Shown here in pieces: positions 17,751 through 26,506 of a stretch of 64,000 nt of DNA. Source of the stretch: Streptomyces formicae (GTDB taxonomy: Bacteria; Actinomycetota; Actinomycetes; Streptomycetales; Streptomycetaceae); the NCBI RefSeq assembly GCF_022647665.1, contig NZ_CP071872.1, forward strand, positions 3,658,001-3,722,000, read 5' to 3'. The stretch's first letter is position 1; every line of letters starts with the position of its first letter. Below the pieces are notes generated by a model, which did no database searches, was not told the DNA's origin, and saw only the letters and a list, made by a program, of their open reading frames with translations. A program made the translations under genes and the position numbers.

Positions 17751-19168
17751 GAGCCCTCCACAGGGTGGTTGATGACGACATGGCGTAGGGACAGTCCGGT
17801 GACCGACTGGAAGAGCGGTTCCTGCACGGCGTCGCGGAACGTGAGGTCCGCGAGCCGCACGTCGTGCACCGGTGCCTCCTCCCGTGCCCGGATCCGGATC
17901 GGGTACTCGCAGGGGCCGCCCACGTGCCAGCGCTCGGCCGACAGCCGGGACACGTCCGCGAAGGCGGCTCCGGACGTGCCGCCCGCGTACTGGAAGGTCA
18001 CCTCGAAGGGGACGTACATCCAGGCCGGGGCGTGTACATCCGTCACACGGACGTCGCGCACGTAACCACCCCTGGTGGGCGTCGACTTGACGTTCAGTAC
18101 GCAGGCGACGCTCTCCTCGTCGAGGGACTCGTCGCGCGGGATGTACAGCCGCCGCACCAGCACGTCCGAGACCCCGCCGCTCATCTCGCTGCCGATCGCC
18201 ACCGCGGCGTTGCCGCTCACGAAGACGCAGTCCTCGATACGGATGTTGCGGGACGGCACCCCGACCCGCCAGCCGTCCTGGTCCCGGCCGGACTTGATGG
18301 CGATGCAGTCGTCGTGCGTGGCGAAGGTGGTGCGGCGGATGGTGACGTTCTCGCAGGAGTCCGGGTTGCAGCCGTCGCTGTTGGGACCCTGGCAGTCGAT
18401 CGTGACGTCCTGCACCGTGATGTCGCGGCTGAGCACCGGATGGATGTTCCAGAACGGCGAGTTGCGCAGGGTGACGCCCTCGATGAGGACGTTCCGGCAG
18501 GAGTGCGGCTGGACGAAGCTCGGCCGCAGAAAGTGGCCCTCGCCGAAGACCCGCTCCGCGAGCGGGACCCCGGTCGCGCCCCACTCCTCCAGATTCCCCC
18601 AGTCCTCGCGCTCGTCGGGCATGCCGGGCTGCCAGCCGTACTGCCCGGAGCCCTTCCAGGGCCACCAGTGCGCCTTGTCGCTCTGCGCGTCGAGGACTCC
18701 CCGCCCGGTGACGGCGATGTCGTGCTGCCGGTAGGCGTGGATCAGGGGCGAGTAGTTGTACGCCTCGACGCCCTGCCAGCGGGTGCGGACGACGGGGAGG
18801 TAGGCGGCCGGATCGGTGGAGAACAGGAGCGTGGCGCCCTCGGCGACGTGCAGGTCGACACCGCTCAGCAGATGGATCGCGCCGGTGGCCCAGCGGCCGG
18901 CGGGGACCAGGACGTGGCCGCCGCCCGCCGCATGGCAGGCCGCGATCGCGGCGCGCAGGGCGTCGGTGCAGTCGGTCGAGGCGTCGCCGACCGCGCCGTA
19001 GTCGGTGATGGGGAACCAGGCGTCCGGGAAGCGGGGGGTGCTCCTGCTGCCCGTGGTGCGGGGGGAGTTCGCGAGGGCGTGGGTGGTGCCGGTGGCGCCG
19101 ATCAGCGGGAGCGCACCTGCTGCGAGTGCGCCGAGTCTGAGGACCTCTCTGCGTGCGGGACTGGCCAT
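17747..19168 (-). CDS. Secreted GH28 polygalacturonase-like protein with altered active-site motifs
   Basis: A 473-residue beta-helix protein with an N-terminal export signal (ARREVLRLGALAAG, Tat-like). GH28 motifs GPNSDGCNPDSC and THDDCIAIKSG carry the three catalytic Asp residues. However, the usual DGHGGVTIGSEM is replaced by SGNAAVAIGSEM, losing the conserved His, and the usual RIKSNP-RGG is replaced by NVKSTPTRGG, losing the subsite Arg. It may hydrolyse a rhamnogalacturonan or substituted galacturonan linkage instead of plain polygalacturonate, or be weakly active. It heads a two-gene operon with an oxidoreductase. Confidence 0.88.
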   Translation of the reverse strand: MASPARREVLRLGALAAGALPLIGATGTTHALANSPRTTGSRSTPRFPDAWFPITDYGAVGDASTDCTDALRAAIAACHAAGGGHVLVPAGRWATGAIHLLSGVDLHVAEGATLLFSTDPAAYLPVVRTRWQGVEAYNYSPLIHAYRQHDIAVTGRGVLDAQSDKAHWWPWKGSGQYGWQPGMPDEREDWGNLEEWGATGVPLAERVFGEGHFLRPSFVQPHSCRNVLIEGVTLRNSPFWNIHPVLSRDITVQDVTIDCQGPNSDGCNPDSCENVTIRRTTFATHDDCIAIKSGRDQDGWRVGVPSRNIRIEDCVFVSGNAAVAIGSEMSGGVSDVLVRRLYIPRDESLDEESVACVLNVKSTPTRGGYVRDVRVTDVHAPAWMYVPFEVTFQYAGGTSGAAFADVSRLSAERWHVGGPCEYPIRIRAREEAPVHDVRLADLTFRDAVQEPLFQSVTGLSLRHVVINHPVEGS

Positions 19169-19207
19169 GGCTGCATCCCTGGGTCGGGGGCGGTTGGGAA
19201 GGGGGAC

Positions 19208-19293
19208 CAGGAGGATGGACGGTCAGGAGACGGGGGCGGTCCGGAGGAGGGGCGGTCCGGAGGCGGGGGCGGTCAGGAGGATGGACGGTCAGG
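19208..19293. repeat. Short tandem-repeat array after the chimeric regulator gene
   Basis: A 20-bp unit containing GGAGGATGGACGGTCAGG occurs at 19208-19227 and again at 19274-19293. Between them are three degenerate 16-17-bp units built on GGGGGCGGTCCGGAGG. The second copy runs into the regulator stop codon. It appears to be simple slippage-type duplication in a minus-strand intergenic spacer. Confidence 0.6.
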
Positions 19294-20446
19294 GTTCGAA
19301 CGGCGTTCCGGGCGTGCTCAGTTCGCGCCGGTAGCGGGACGCCTCGCCCGCCGCGTGGGCGGCGAACAGCGCGGCGGTCTCCTCCGGCTCACCCGACCGG
19401 AGGGCGGACAGCAGCTCCGCGTGGTGCTCGGCCATCGCCCGCCAGTCGCCGCGGTAGAGCGGGTTGCCCAGCACACGCAGTCCCCACATGCTGGGTTCGA
19501 TCGTGCGCCACAGCCGGATCAGGGCGGAGTTTCCGCAGGCGGCGCAGACGTTGCGGTGGAAGGACATGTCGGCGTCGCGGAAGTCCCCGATGTCGCCGCT
19601 CTCCGCCGCGCGGCGCATCGCGTCCACGTCGTCGGTGAGCAGTCGCAGGGCCTCCGGCTCCAGCCGGCCGGTCGCATGACGGGCCGCGTACTCCTCGAAC
19701 ATCACGCGGATGTCGCGCACCTCCTGCGCCTGCTTCTCGGAGACCTGCGCGACGAACGTACCCCGGTGCGGCAGCGAGTTCACCAGGCCCTCGTGGGCCA
19801 GGCGCTTGAGCGCCTCGCGTGCGGGGGCCTGGCTGGTGCCGAGCCGGCGGGCGATCTCCGACTCGACGAGGCGCTGGCCGGGGAGGAGTTCGCCCGAGAC
19901 GATCCAGCCGCGCAGCAGTGCGTACACGTGGTCGGACAGCAGTTGGCGGGGGAGCAGTCCGGGCGCGGCCTGCCGGGTGGGCGTACGCGCCTGACGGCCT
20001 CGGGCCTCCCCGTCCCGCGCCTGGCGGCCGGGCGACTCCCGCTCCTGCTGCTGCCAGATCCGGGCGACCGTGGACTGGGACAGCCCGAGCGCCTCGGACA
20101 GCGAACGGGTCGACGGCGCCGGTCCTCCGGAACGGGCCGCCTCCAGCGCGGCAGCGACGGACCGCTCCGCCTCCTCCCGCACGGCGCTGCGCGGGCGCCC
20201 TGGGCGGGGTGCGTCGGACAGCCCTTCCAGGCCCCGTCGCACATAGCGCTCCCGCCACTTGGCGACCGTCGCGGGGCTGACCTTCAGCCGTTTGGCGACC
20301 GCCGCGTTGGCCAGCCCGTCTGCGCAGGCGAGGACGATGCGGCTGCGCGTCCGCAGCGGCCCGGTCGGCTCCGCCGACCAGCCCAGCAGTGTCGCCCGGT
20401 CCGCCTCGGTCAGGGGCGGAAAGCTCGGAGCATCGGGAACGGTCAC
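19289..20446 (-). CDS. Chimeric regulator: transposase-type HTH fused to GntR/FCD domain
   Basis: The 385-residue protein from GTG 20446 has two DNA-binding parts. Residues about 10-115 look like the helix-turn-helix pair at the start of IS630-type transposases (RSRIVLACADGLANAAVAKRL-type motif, then GRPRS and LSEALGLSQSTVARIW). Residues about 150-215 are a GntR winged helix (GELLPGQRLVESEIARRLGTSQAPAREALKRL), followed by an all-helical FCD ligand domain with the metal-binding D-x3-H and later His residues (ADMSFHRNV, EHHAELL). It is divergent from the CUT1 importer operon and probably represses it in response to a sugar acid. Confidence 0.85.
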   Translation of the reverse strand: MTVPDAPSFPPLTEADRATLLGWSAEPTGPLRTRSRIVLACADGLANAAVAKRLKVSPATVAKWRERYVRRGLEGLSDAPRPGRPRSAVREEAERSVAAALEAARSGGPAPSTRSLSEALGLSQSTVARIWQQQERESPGRQARDGEARGRQARTPTRQAAPGLLPRQLLSDHVYALLRGWIVSGELLPGQRLVESEIARRLGTSQAPAREALKRLAHEGLVNSLPHRGTFVAQVSEKQAQEVRDIRVMFEEYAARHATGRLEPEALRLLTDDVDAMRRAAESGDIGDFRDADMSFHRNVCAACGNSALIRLWRTIEPSMWGLRVLGNPLYRGDWRAMAEHHAELLSALRSGEPEETAALFAAHAAGEASRYRRELSTPGTPFEP

Positions 20447-20570
20447 CAGTTCAGGCCACCTCCAAGGTGCAGGAACTTATGACTCGGCAGCCATGGTCCG
20501 GCAATGCGGCTGTCACCAACTTTTTACCGTGTGCGGCATCTTGACGCCAGATCGGCATGCACATATTAAC

Positions 20571-20587
20571 TAATCGTTGCTCGATTA
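20571..20587. promoter_or_regulatory. Inverted repeat in the promoter of the CUT1 importer operon
   Basis: TAATCG at 20571-20576 and CGATTA at 20582-20587 flank TTGCT. The stretch from about 20560 to 20605 is unusually AT-rich for this genome, as expected of a promoter. It lies 49 bp before the solute-binding protein ATG and in the divergent spacer shared with the chimeric GntR/FCD regulator, so it is a candidate operator for that protein. Confidence 0.45.
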
Positions 20588-20635
20588 TTGACCCAATAAA
20601 ACCTTGAGGTCTCGGCAGTCTCCCGAGGAGGAGCG

Positions 20636-21919
20636 ATGCGTCGACGGCAGGCGGGATGGAGACGGGCACGCGGGCCGGTGGCCGTGGGTGCGGTACTGGC
20701 CCTGGCGCTGACGGCATGCGGTGGAGGGGGCTTCTCCGACGACGGCTCGTCGGAGGCCGGGCAGGGCGGCACCGTCCGCATGCTCGTCAACATCACCCCC
20801 AATCTCACCCAGGACTACTGGGAAAAGCTGGTGAAGCCCTTCGAAGAGGCGCACGACGGCGTCGACGTCAAGATCGAGGCCCCGTCCGGGAAGGGCGTGG
20901 CGGACACTCTCCAGCAGCAACTGGCCGCGGGCAACGCCCCCGACATCGTCGAGACGCTCATGGTCGACGAGACCCTCGCGCCCAAGATGCTCGAACTGAC
21001 CGACCAGCCCTGGGTGAAGGACACCCCGCTGGTCGAGGAGGCCGCGCTCGGCGGCAAGGTCTACACGGTCGGCGTCGGCGAGCAGGCTCAGTCGCTCGTC
21101 TTCTACAACAAGGAAGCCTTCGCCAAGGCCGGCATCGCCGAGCCGCCGAAGACCCTGGACGAACTCACCGTCGCCATGGGCAAGCTGAAGAAGGCGGGCT
21201 ATCTGCCGCTGCAGACCTCCGGCGAGTTCGTCACCGGGCTGCAACTGCTCCAGCTCGCCGACCCCTCGCTCGCCCAGACCCATCCGACCTGGTACCAGGA
21301 CATCGACAAGGGCGCCCGTACCGTCGGCGGATCGATGCTCCCGTATCTGGAGCGCTACAAGAGCTGGCTGGACCGCGGCTACCTCGACAAGAACGCGCTC
21401 GGCCTCAAGTACGCCGACGGGGAGACGAACTTCCTGAGCGGGAAGTCCGCCATGTACGTCATGGGCAGCTGGTTCACTGCCTCGGCCGCCGACGCCGGCA
21501 AGGACTCCGCCATCGGCGTCTTCCCCGCCCCGGTCGACGAGGGCCAGCAGCACCCCGGCCCGCAGGGCGCGACGATGGCCGCCCCGTACATGATCCTCAA
21601 GGACACCGGGCAGAAGGACCTGGCCCTTGAGCTCGTCGAGTGGCTGGTCACCGACGAGAAGGCCGTCACCAGCCAGCTGGAGCAGGACGGGAACTTCCGC
21701 CGCGGCCTCGACCGCACGTTCACCCCCCTGGAGCGGCAGGTCCAGCAGATCCTCGACGCGGCACCCTCGGGCGTCGCCCAGGGCGAGGGATACGGCGAGA
21801 ACACCCTGCCCCGCGGCTTCAACACCGCCTGGAACACCGAAGTGCAGGGACTGTACGTCGGGCGCTCGCCCGAGCAGGTCGCCGACGCCGTGGACCGCTG
21901 GGTCCGCGACCACTCCTGA
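20636..21919 (+). CDS. CUT1-type sugar ABC transporter substrate-binding lipoprotein
   Basis: A 427-residue protein with a lipoprotein signal (LALALTACGGG; Cys-29 lipidated) followed by a family 1 extracellular solute-binding fold (NGA-type hinge segments QSLVFYNKEAFAKAG near 165 and GKSAMYVMGSWF near 270). Strong ribosome site GAGGAGGAG precedes ATG 20636. It would deliver an oligosaccharide to the two permeases encoded directly downstream. The locus suggests an oligogalacturonide or rhamnogalacturonan fragment. Confidence 0.92.
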   Translation: MRRRQAGWRRARGPVAVGAVLALALTACGGGGFSDDGSSEAGQGGTVRMLVNITPNLTQDYWEKLVKPFEEAHDGVDVKIEAPSGKGVADTLQQQLAAGNAPDIVETLMVDETLAPKMLELTDQPWVKDTPLVEEAALGGKVYTVGVGEQAQSLVFYNKEAFAKAGIAEPPKTLDELTVAMGKLKKAGYLPLQTSGEFVTGLQLLQLADPSLAQTHPTWYQDIDKGARTVGGSMLPYLERYKSWLDRGYLDKNALGLKYADGETNFLSGKSAMYVMGSWFTASAADAGKDSAIGVFPAPVDEGQQHPGPQGATMAAPYMILKDTGQKDLALELVEWLVTDEKAVTSQLEQDGNFRRGLDRTFTPLERQVQQILDAAPSGVAQGEGYGENTLPRGFNTAWNTEVQGLYVGRSPEQVADAVDRWVRDHS

Positions 21920-21942
21920 AACCGGCACGGGAAGGCAATTTC

Positions 21943-22836
21943 ATGCGATCGAGACGTGCCTCCCCGGGCGGCCAGGGCATCGCCACGGCGGTGATGGTCG
22001 TCCCGGCGACCGCCCTGTACGTGGTCATGCTCGCCGTCCCCGTCGGGCTCGCCGTCTATCTCAGCCTGACCGACTGGGACGGGTTCAGTGCCAGACCGGG
22101 CTTCGTCGGCACGGCCAACTACGCCGACCTGCTGAGCGATGCGGGTCTCCAGCGCGCGGCTACGGTCACGCTGCTCGTCGCCGGCGCCGGCACCGCCGGA
22201 CTCAATGTCCTCGGGCTCGGCTTCGCGCTGCTGCTCAACCGGCCCTCCCGGCTGAACTCGTTCTTCCGGATGGTCATGTTCTACCCGCACGTGCTCAGTG
22301 CGCTCGTCGTCGGCTTCCTCTGGAGCGCGATCCTGGGCACGACGGGCGCCGTGAACAGCCTGGTCACCTCCCGCGGCGGGGAAGTGCTGCCCTTCCTGTC
22401 CGACCCTGACTGGGCACTGGCCACCATGATCGCCGTCGTGGTCTGGGCGGCCTTCGGCGTCAACGTCGTGCTGTACCTCGCCGGACTGCAGGCGGTGCCG
22501 CACTCGCTCATCGAAGCGGCCAGGATCGACGGCGCCACCCGGTGGCAGGTCTTCCGCCACGTCACGCTGCCCGCGCTCGGCCCGTCCGTGACCATCAACG
22601 TCGTCCTGTCGCTGGTCACCCTCCTCAAGACCTACGACCTCGTGGTCTCGCTGACCGCGGGCGGCCCGGCAGGGCAGACCCAGACCGTCGCCTACCTCAT
22701 CCTCTGGAACTCCTTCCACGACGGCCGGCTCGGCTTCGGCTCCGCCCAGGCGGTGGTGCTCATGCTCGTCACCGCCGTCCTGGCGCTGGCCGTCACCCGG
22801 CTGCGCCGGCGCGCAGAGACGGCGGTGTACTCATGA
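21943..22836 (+). CDS. CUT1-type sugar ABC transporter permease (MalF-like)
   Basis: The 297-residue protein has six predicted membrane spans and the cytoplasmic EAA loop EAARIDGATRWQVFRHVTLP near residue 190, which contacts the ATPase. It lies 24 bp after the binding protein and overlaps the second permease by 4 bp. It is the first of the two permease subunits for oligosaccharide uptake. Confidence 0.93.
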   Translation: MRSRRASPGGQGIATAVMVVPATALYVVMLAVPVGLAVYLSLTDWDGFSARPGFVGTANYADLLSDAGLQRAATVTLLVAGAGTAGLNVLGLGFALLLNRPSRLNSFFRMVMFYPHVLSALVVGFLWSAILGTTGAVNSLVTSRGGEVLPFLSDPDWALATMIAVVVWAAFGVNVVLYLAGLQAVPHSLIEAARIDGATRWQVFRHVTLPALGPSVTINVVLSLVTLLKTYDLVVSLTAGGPAGQTQTVAYLILWNSFHDGRLGFGSAQAVVLMLVTAVLALAVTRLRRRAETAVYS

Positions 22837-23753
22837 CGCTGACCCAGCACGCCGCACCGCCGGAGCCACCCGCCGTGGCGGCCGAGTCCGTACCCGGTCC
22901 CGCGCGGCGGCGCCCGCCCCGGCGCGGCCCCGGCCTCCTCCTCCGGCCCGTCTTCCTCGGCGTCGTCGCCCTCGTCATGCTCGTCCCGCTGTACGTCCTC
23001 GTCGTCAACGCCTTCAAGTCGCAGCAGGAGATCCTCACCGACCCGTTCGGACTCCCCGACGGCGGACCGACGTTCCAGTACCTCGACCGGGTCTTCCACA
23101 ACGCGCAGTTCGACATCATGCGCGGCTACGCGGTGACGATCCTCTTCGTCGTCTGCGTCAACGTGCTCTCCGTGGTGCTCGCCGGGCCCGCGGCGTACGT
23201 CATCGCCCGCAGCACCCGCCGCCGCTACCGGGCGCTGATGGTCTTCTTCCTGGCCGGGACCTTCATCCCCAGCCAGGTGCTGGTGATCCCCGTCGTCTAC
23301 GTGCTCAAGGTGCTCGGCCTGATGGGCACCGTCCGCGGGTTCGTCCTCTTCGAGACGGTCCTGACACTGCCCTTCTCGATCTTCCTCTACGCCGGGTACA
23401 TCGCCACCATCCCCCGGGAGCTCGACCAGGCCGCGGCCGTGGACGGCGCAGGACGCGTCCGCACCTTCTGGCAGATCGTCTTCCCGCTGATGCGGCCGGT
23501 CGTCGCCACCATGGTCATCCTCAACACCTTCTCGGTGTGGAACGACTTCGTGAACCCCCAGATCATCCTGGGGCCCGGCAGCGGCCTGTACACGGTCACC
23601 ACCGGCGTCTACGCGGCCGTCAGCCAGTTCTCGACCGACTACACCGTCGTCTTCCCCACACTCCTGCTGGCCATCGCACCACTGCTCGTCTTCTTCGTCT
23701 TCATGCAGCGGCACATCATCAGCGGCCTGACGGCCGGATCGACGAGGGGGTGA
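22833..23753 (+). CDS. CUT1-type sugar ABC transporter permease (MalG-like)
   Basis: A 306-residue membrane protein with a Pro/Arg-rich N-terminal tail and six predicted spans. Its coupling loop is LDQAAAVDGAGRVRTFWQIV near residue 205, a slight variant of the EAA motif. It overlaps the MalF-like gene by ATGA. No ATPase gene follows, which matches streptomycete CUT1 systems energised by the shared MsiK ATPase encoded elsewhere. Confidence 0.93.
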   Translation: MTLTQHAAPPEPPAVAAESVPGPARRRPPRRGPGLLLRPVFLGVVALVMLVPLYVLVVNAFKSQQEILTDPFGLPDGGPTFQYLDRVFHNAQFDIMRGYAVTILFVVCVNVLSVVLAGPAAYVIARSTRRRYRALMVFFLAGTFIPSQVLVIPVVYVLKVLGLMGTVRGFVLFETVLTLPFSIFLYAGYIATIPRELDQAAAVDGAGRVRTFWQIVFPLMRPVVATMVILNTFSVWNDFVNPQIILGPGSGLYTVTTGVYAAVSQFSTDYTVVFPTLLLAIAPLLVFFVFMQRHIISGLTAGSTRG

Positions 23754-23755
23754 CC

Positions 23756-25687
23756 ATGACCGACGCGACACCGAGGATCGTGGCGAGCGTCCCGGTCGGC
23801 TCCCCGCCTACCTGGGCCGTCCTCCAGCGCCGGCTCTTCGACGCACTCGACGAGGCGTGGCGCGCCTTCTCCCGCCGCTACTGCGAGCCCGACGGCCGGC
23901 TGCGCTACGAGGGCCCCGCCGCGAGCCGCGACGGCGCCGACGACTTCTACGAGGCATTCTTCAACTGGCCCACCCTCTACCAGCTCGGGGGCGCCGACGA
24001 CCTCCTCGACACCTGCAAGCACCACTGGACGGGGGTCACCGCTCAGCTCACCGAACTCGGCCATGTGGTCGACGAGTTCGAGCGCGGCTACGACTGGTTC
24101 CACATGGGCGAGTCGATGCTGCTCTTCTACGGCATCTGCGCCGCCGATCCCCGCGATGCGCACTTCGCCGACCGGGCACGCCGCTTCGCCGAGCTCTATC
24201 TGCCAGGCTCTCCCGCCGGCAACCACGACCCCGACACCGGCATCATCCGCGCCCCGCACAACGGCGCCGGCGGCCCCCGCTACGGACTCAACGCCGAATG
24301 GGCCTCCTACGGCGCCGACCTGACCGTCATGCGCCCCTACGGTCTTCCCCTGCGCGACCTGCCCGGCATCACCCGCTGGGAGGACCTCGCCGACCCGGCG
24401 AACGCCGCCCGCATGGGCGCCGCCATGCAGGAGCGGATCGGCCGCGGCGACACCGCCGTCAACCTCGCCGCCACCAGCCTCGCCACCAACGCCTGGCTGT
24501 ACGGGCACGAGGACCGCTTCCGCGCCTGGGCGCTGTCCTACATCGACACCTGGCAGCGCCGCGCCGACGCCAACGACGGCATCCTGCCCGACAACACCGG
24601 ACCCTCCGGGCGCGTGGGCGAGCTGCACGGCGGCCGCTGGTACGGCGGCAACTACGGCTGGTCCTGGCCGCACGGCATCTACAGCGTCGGCAACGCCGCC
24701 GTGGTCGCCGCCGTCAACACCGTGCTGCTCACCGGCTCCACCGACCGGCTCGCCATCGGCCGCGGTCCGCTCGACACCGTCGCCGCACACGCGGTGCAAG
24801 GGACGGTCACCGGGACCGGCATGAGCATCAGCGACCGCTGGCACGCCGAACTCGGCGAGGACGCCGACCGCCCCACCCTCCTGGTGCCCAACCGGTACGC
24901 CGACGGCGGCTGGTTCGACCACCAGCCCCCGCAGCTCGGGCTGCCGGTCTGGCTGTGGCACGCGGGCACGGCAGCCGAGGACCGCGACCGGATCGACCGG
25001 CTCCGCAAGGCCAGTGGCTACGACTGGCGTACGGTGCGCGCCTTCCGCAACAAGGAGGAGGCCGGGCACGAGGCACCCTGGCTGGAGTACCTCCGCGGCG
25101 AGAACCCCGACTACCCCACCGCCATCCTGCGCACGGCGCTCGGCCAGGTGGAGCGGCGGATGGCGCTGATCGCCGCCGACGACGCCGATCCCGCCACCTT
25201 CAACATCCACCACTGGCAGCGCCTCAACCCGGTGCTCACCGAAGCCCTGCTCCAGCTGACGACCGGCACCCCGCAGGTCCTCTACAACGGCGGGCTGCTG
25301 CCCACCCGTCTCGCCTACCACGACGCGGACCGCGGCAGGCCCGGGCTCCCCCCGGACGTGGCCGCCCTCGTCGACACCGTCGAGCCGGACCGTACGAGCG
25401 TCGAGCTGGTGCACACCGGACTCACCGGCACCCGCGCCGTCACCGTGCAGGCCGGGGCCTTCGGCGAGCACCGCATCGACCGCGCCCGCATCACCGCCGC
25501 GGAGCCCGGCTACCCCGGCGACCCGCGCGCGTACACCGCCCCCGCCGCCGCCACCACCGTCCGCGAGGTGCCCGTCGGCGGCCCGCGGCTGGAGGTGGAG
25601 CTGCCGCCCGGCCGCCGGATCAGGCTCGACCTGCGTCTCACCCCGCGCGCCTACAGGCCCGCCCACCAGACACCGACCGGATCGTGA
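23756..25687 (+). CDS. Unassigned intracellular toroid-like protein (possible novel carbohydrate enzyme)
   Basis: This 643-residue protein lacks a signal peptide and begins 3 bp after the permease stop. The body is helical with aromatic-rich loops that recall (alpha/alpha)6 barrel enzymes: FYEAFFNWPTLYQLGG near 65, FERGYDWFHMGESML near 105, HGGRWYGGNYGWSWPHGIYS near 290 and NIHHWQRLNPVL near 480. The last 110 residues look like a small beta-sandwich. I do not recognise the family. Translational linkage to a sugar importer suggests it acts on the imported oligosaccharide, for example as a lyase or exo-hydrolase. Confidence 0.7.
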   Translation: MTDATPRIVASVPVGSPPTWAVLQRRLFDALDEAWRAFSRRYCEPDGRLRYEGPAASRDGADDFYEAFFNWPTLYQLGGADDLLDTCKHHWTGVTAQLTELGHVVDEFERGYDWFHMGESMLLFYGICAADPRDAHFADRARRFAELYLPGSPAGNHDPDTGIIRAPHNGAGGPRYGLNAEWASYGADLTVMRPYGLPLRDLPGITRWEDLADPANAARMGAAMQERIGRGDTAVNLAATSLATNAWLYGHEDRFRAWALSYIDTWQRRADANDGILPDNTGPSGRVGELHGGRWYGGNYGWSWPHGIYSVGNAAVVAAVNTVLLTGSTDRLAIGRGPLDTVAAHAVQGTVTGTGMSISDRWHAELGEDADRPTLLVPNRYADGGWFDHQPPQLGLPVWLWHAGTAAEDRDRIDRLRKASGYDWRTVRAFRNKEEAGHEAPWLEYLRGENPDYPTAILRTALGQVERRMALIAADDADPATFNIHHWQRLNPVLTEALLQLTTGTPQVLYNGGLLPTRLAYHDADRGRPGLPPDVAALVDTVEPDRTSVELVHTGLTGTRAVTVQAGAFGEHRIDRARITAAEPGYPGDPRAYTAPAAATTVREVPVGGPRLEVELPPGRRIRLDLRLTPRAYRPAHQTPTGS

Positions 25688-25698
25688 GGAGACCGCCA

Positions 25699-26466
25699 GT
25701 GGACGAAGGACCCGTGTGGGAACTGCCGGTGCGCGGCGAAGCGCCCGAGCGTGCCGACCCCGATCTCGTACGCCGGCTGTCCGGCGTGTCGTCGGCCACC
25801 GCCTGCGCCAAACTGCACGCCCAGGGCATCCGCCGCACGTTCGTCTCCGGGCCGCGGCCGCTCGCCCCCGGGCAGAAGATCGCGGGCCGGGCACGCACCC
25901 TCCAGTTCATGCCCCAGCGCGAGGACGTCGCCTCCGGGCTCGGCCAGGAGTACGTGGAGCGGCACACCGCCCTGTGGGCCGTACTCGACGAGGTCGAGCC
26001 CGGCGACGTCCTCGTCGTGGAGGCGTACGGAAGCGCCCACACCGGCTGCTTCGGCGACATGCTCGTGCGCTACTTCCGGCAGAAGGGCGGCGCGGGGATC
26101 GTCGTCGACGGATGCATCCGCGATGCGCCCCGCGTCCGCGAGACCGGCGTACCGATCTGGTCCACCGGGGTAACCCCGCACTACGCCTCCCAGGCCGAGC
26201 TCTTCCCCTGGGCCTACGACGTCCCCGTCGCCTGCGGCGGCGTACTCGTCCTCCCGGGAGACCTCGTCGTCGCCGACGACGACGGACCGGTCGTCGTGCC
26301 GAAGCAGCGCGCCGAGGACGTCATCGCGGCCGCACGCGAACACGAGCAGTGGGAGCGCTTCAGCCGCTCCCGGATCGAGGAAGGAGGGGCACTCGCGGAC
26401 TACTACCCGCTCACGGCCGACACCCGCGCCGAGTACGAGCGCTGGCGCGACAGCAGCGCCGGCTGA
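25699..26466 (+). CDS. RraA-like / 4-hydroxy-4-methyl-2-oxoglutarate aldolase-like protein
   Basis: GTG 25699 after GTGAGGAGA gives 255 residues. The family marks are SSATACAKLHAQGI near 30, GSAHTGCFGDMLVRYFRQKG near 115 and VVDGCIRDAPRVRE near 135, whose Arg and Asp bind substrate and metal in HMG/CHA aldolases. Relatives cleave 4-hydroxy-2-oxoacids to pyruvate or act as oxaloacetate decarboxylases. In this operon it may break down an unusual sugar acid from pectin. It is longer than RraA itself, with about 50 extra C-terminal residues. Confidence 0.82.
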   Translation: MDEGPVWELPVRGEAPERADPDLVRRLSGVSSATACAKLHAQGIRRTFVSGPRPLAPGQKIAGRARTLQFMPQREDVASGLGQEYVERHTALWAVLDEVEPGDVLVVEAYGSAHTGCFGDMLVRYFRQKGGAGIVVDGCIRDAPRVRETGVPIWSTGVTPHYASQAELFPWAYDVPVACGGVLVLPGDLVVADDDGPVVVPKQRAEDVIAAAREHEQWERFSRSRIEEGGALADYYPLTADTRAEYERWRDSSAG

Positions 26467-26506
26467 CCGGCTGAAACCTGCAGCACTACGGAGGCAAGGA
26501 GGCCCC

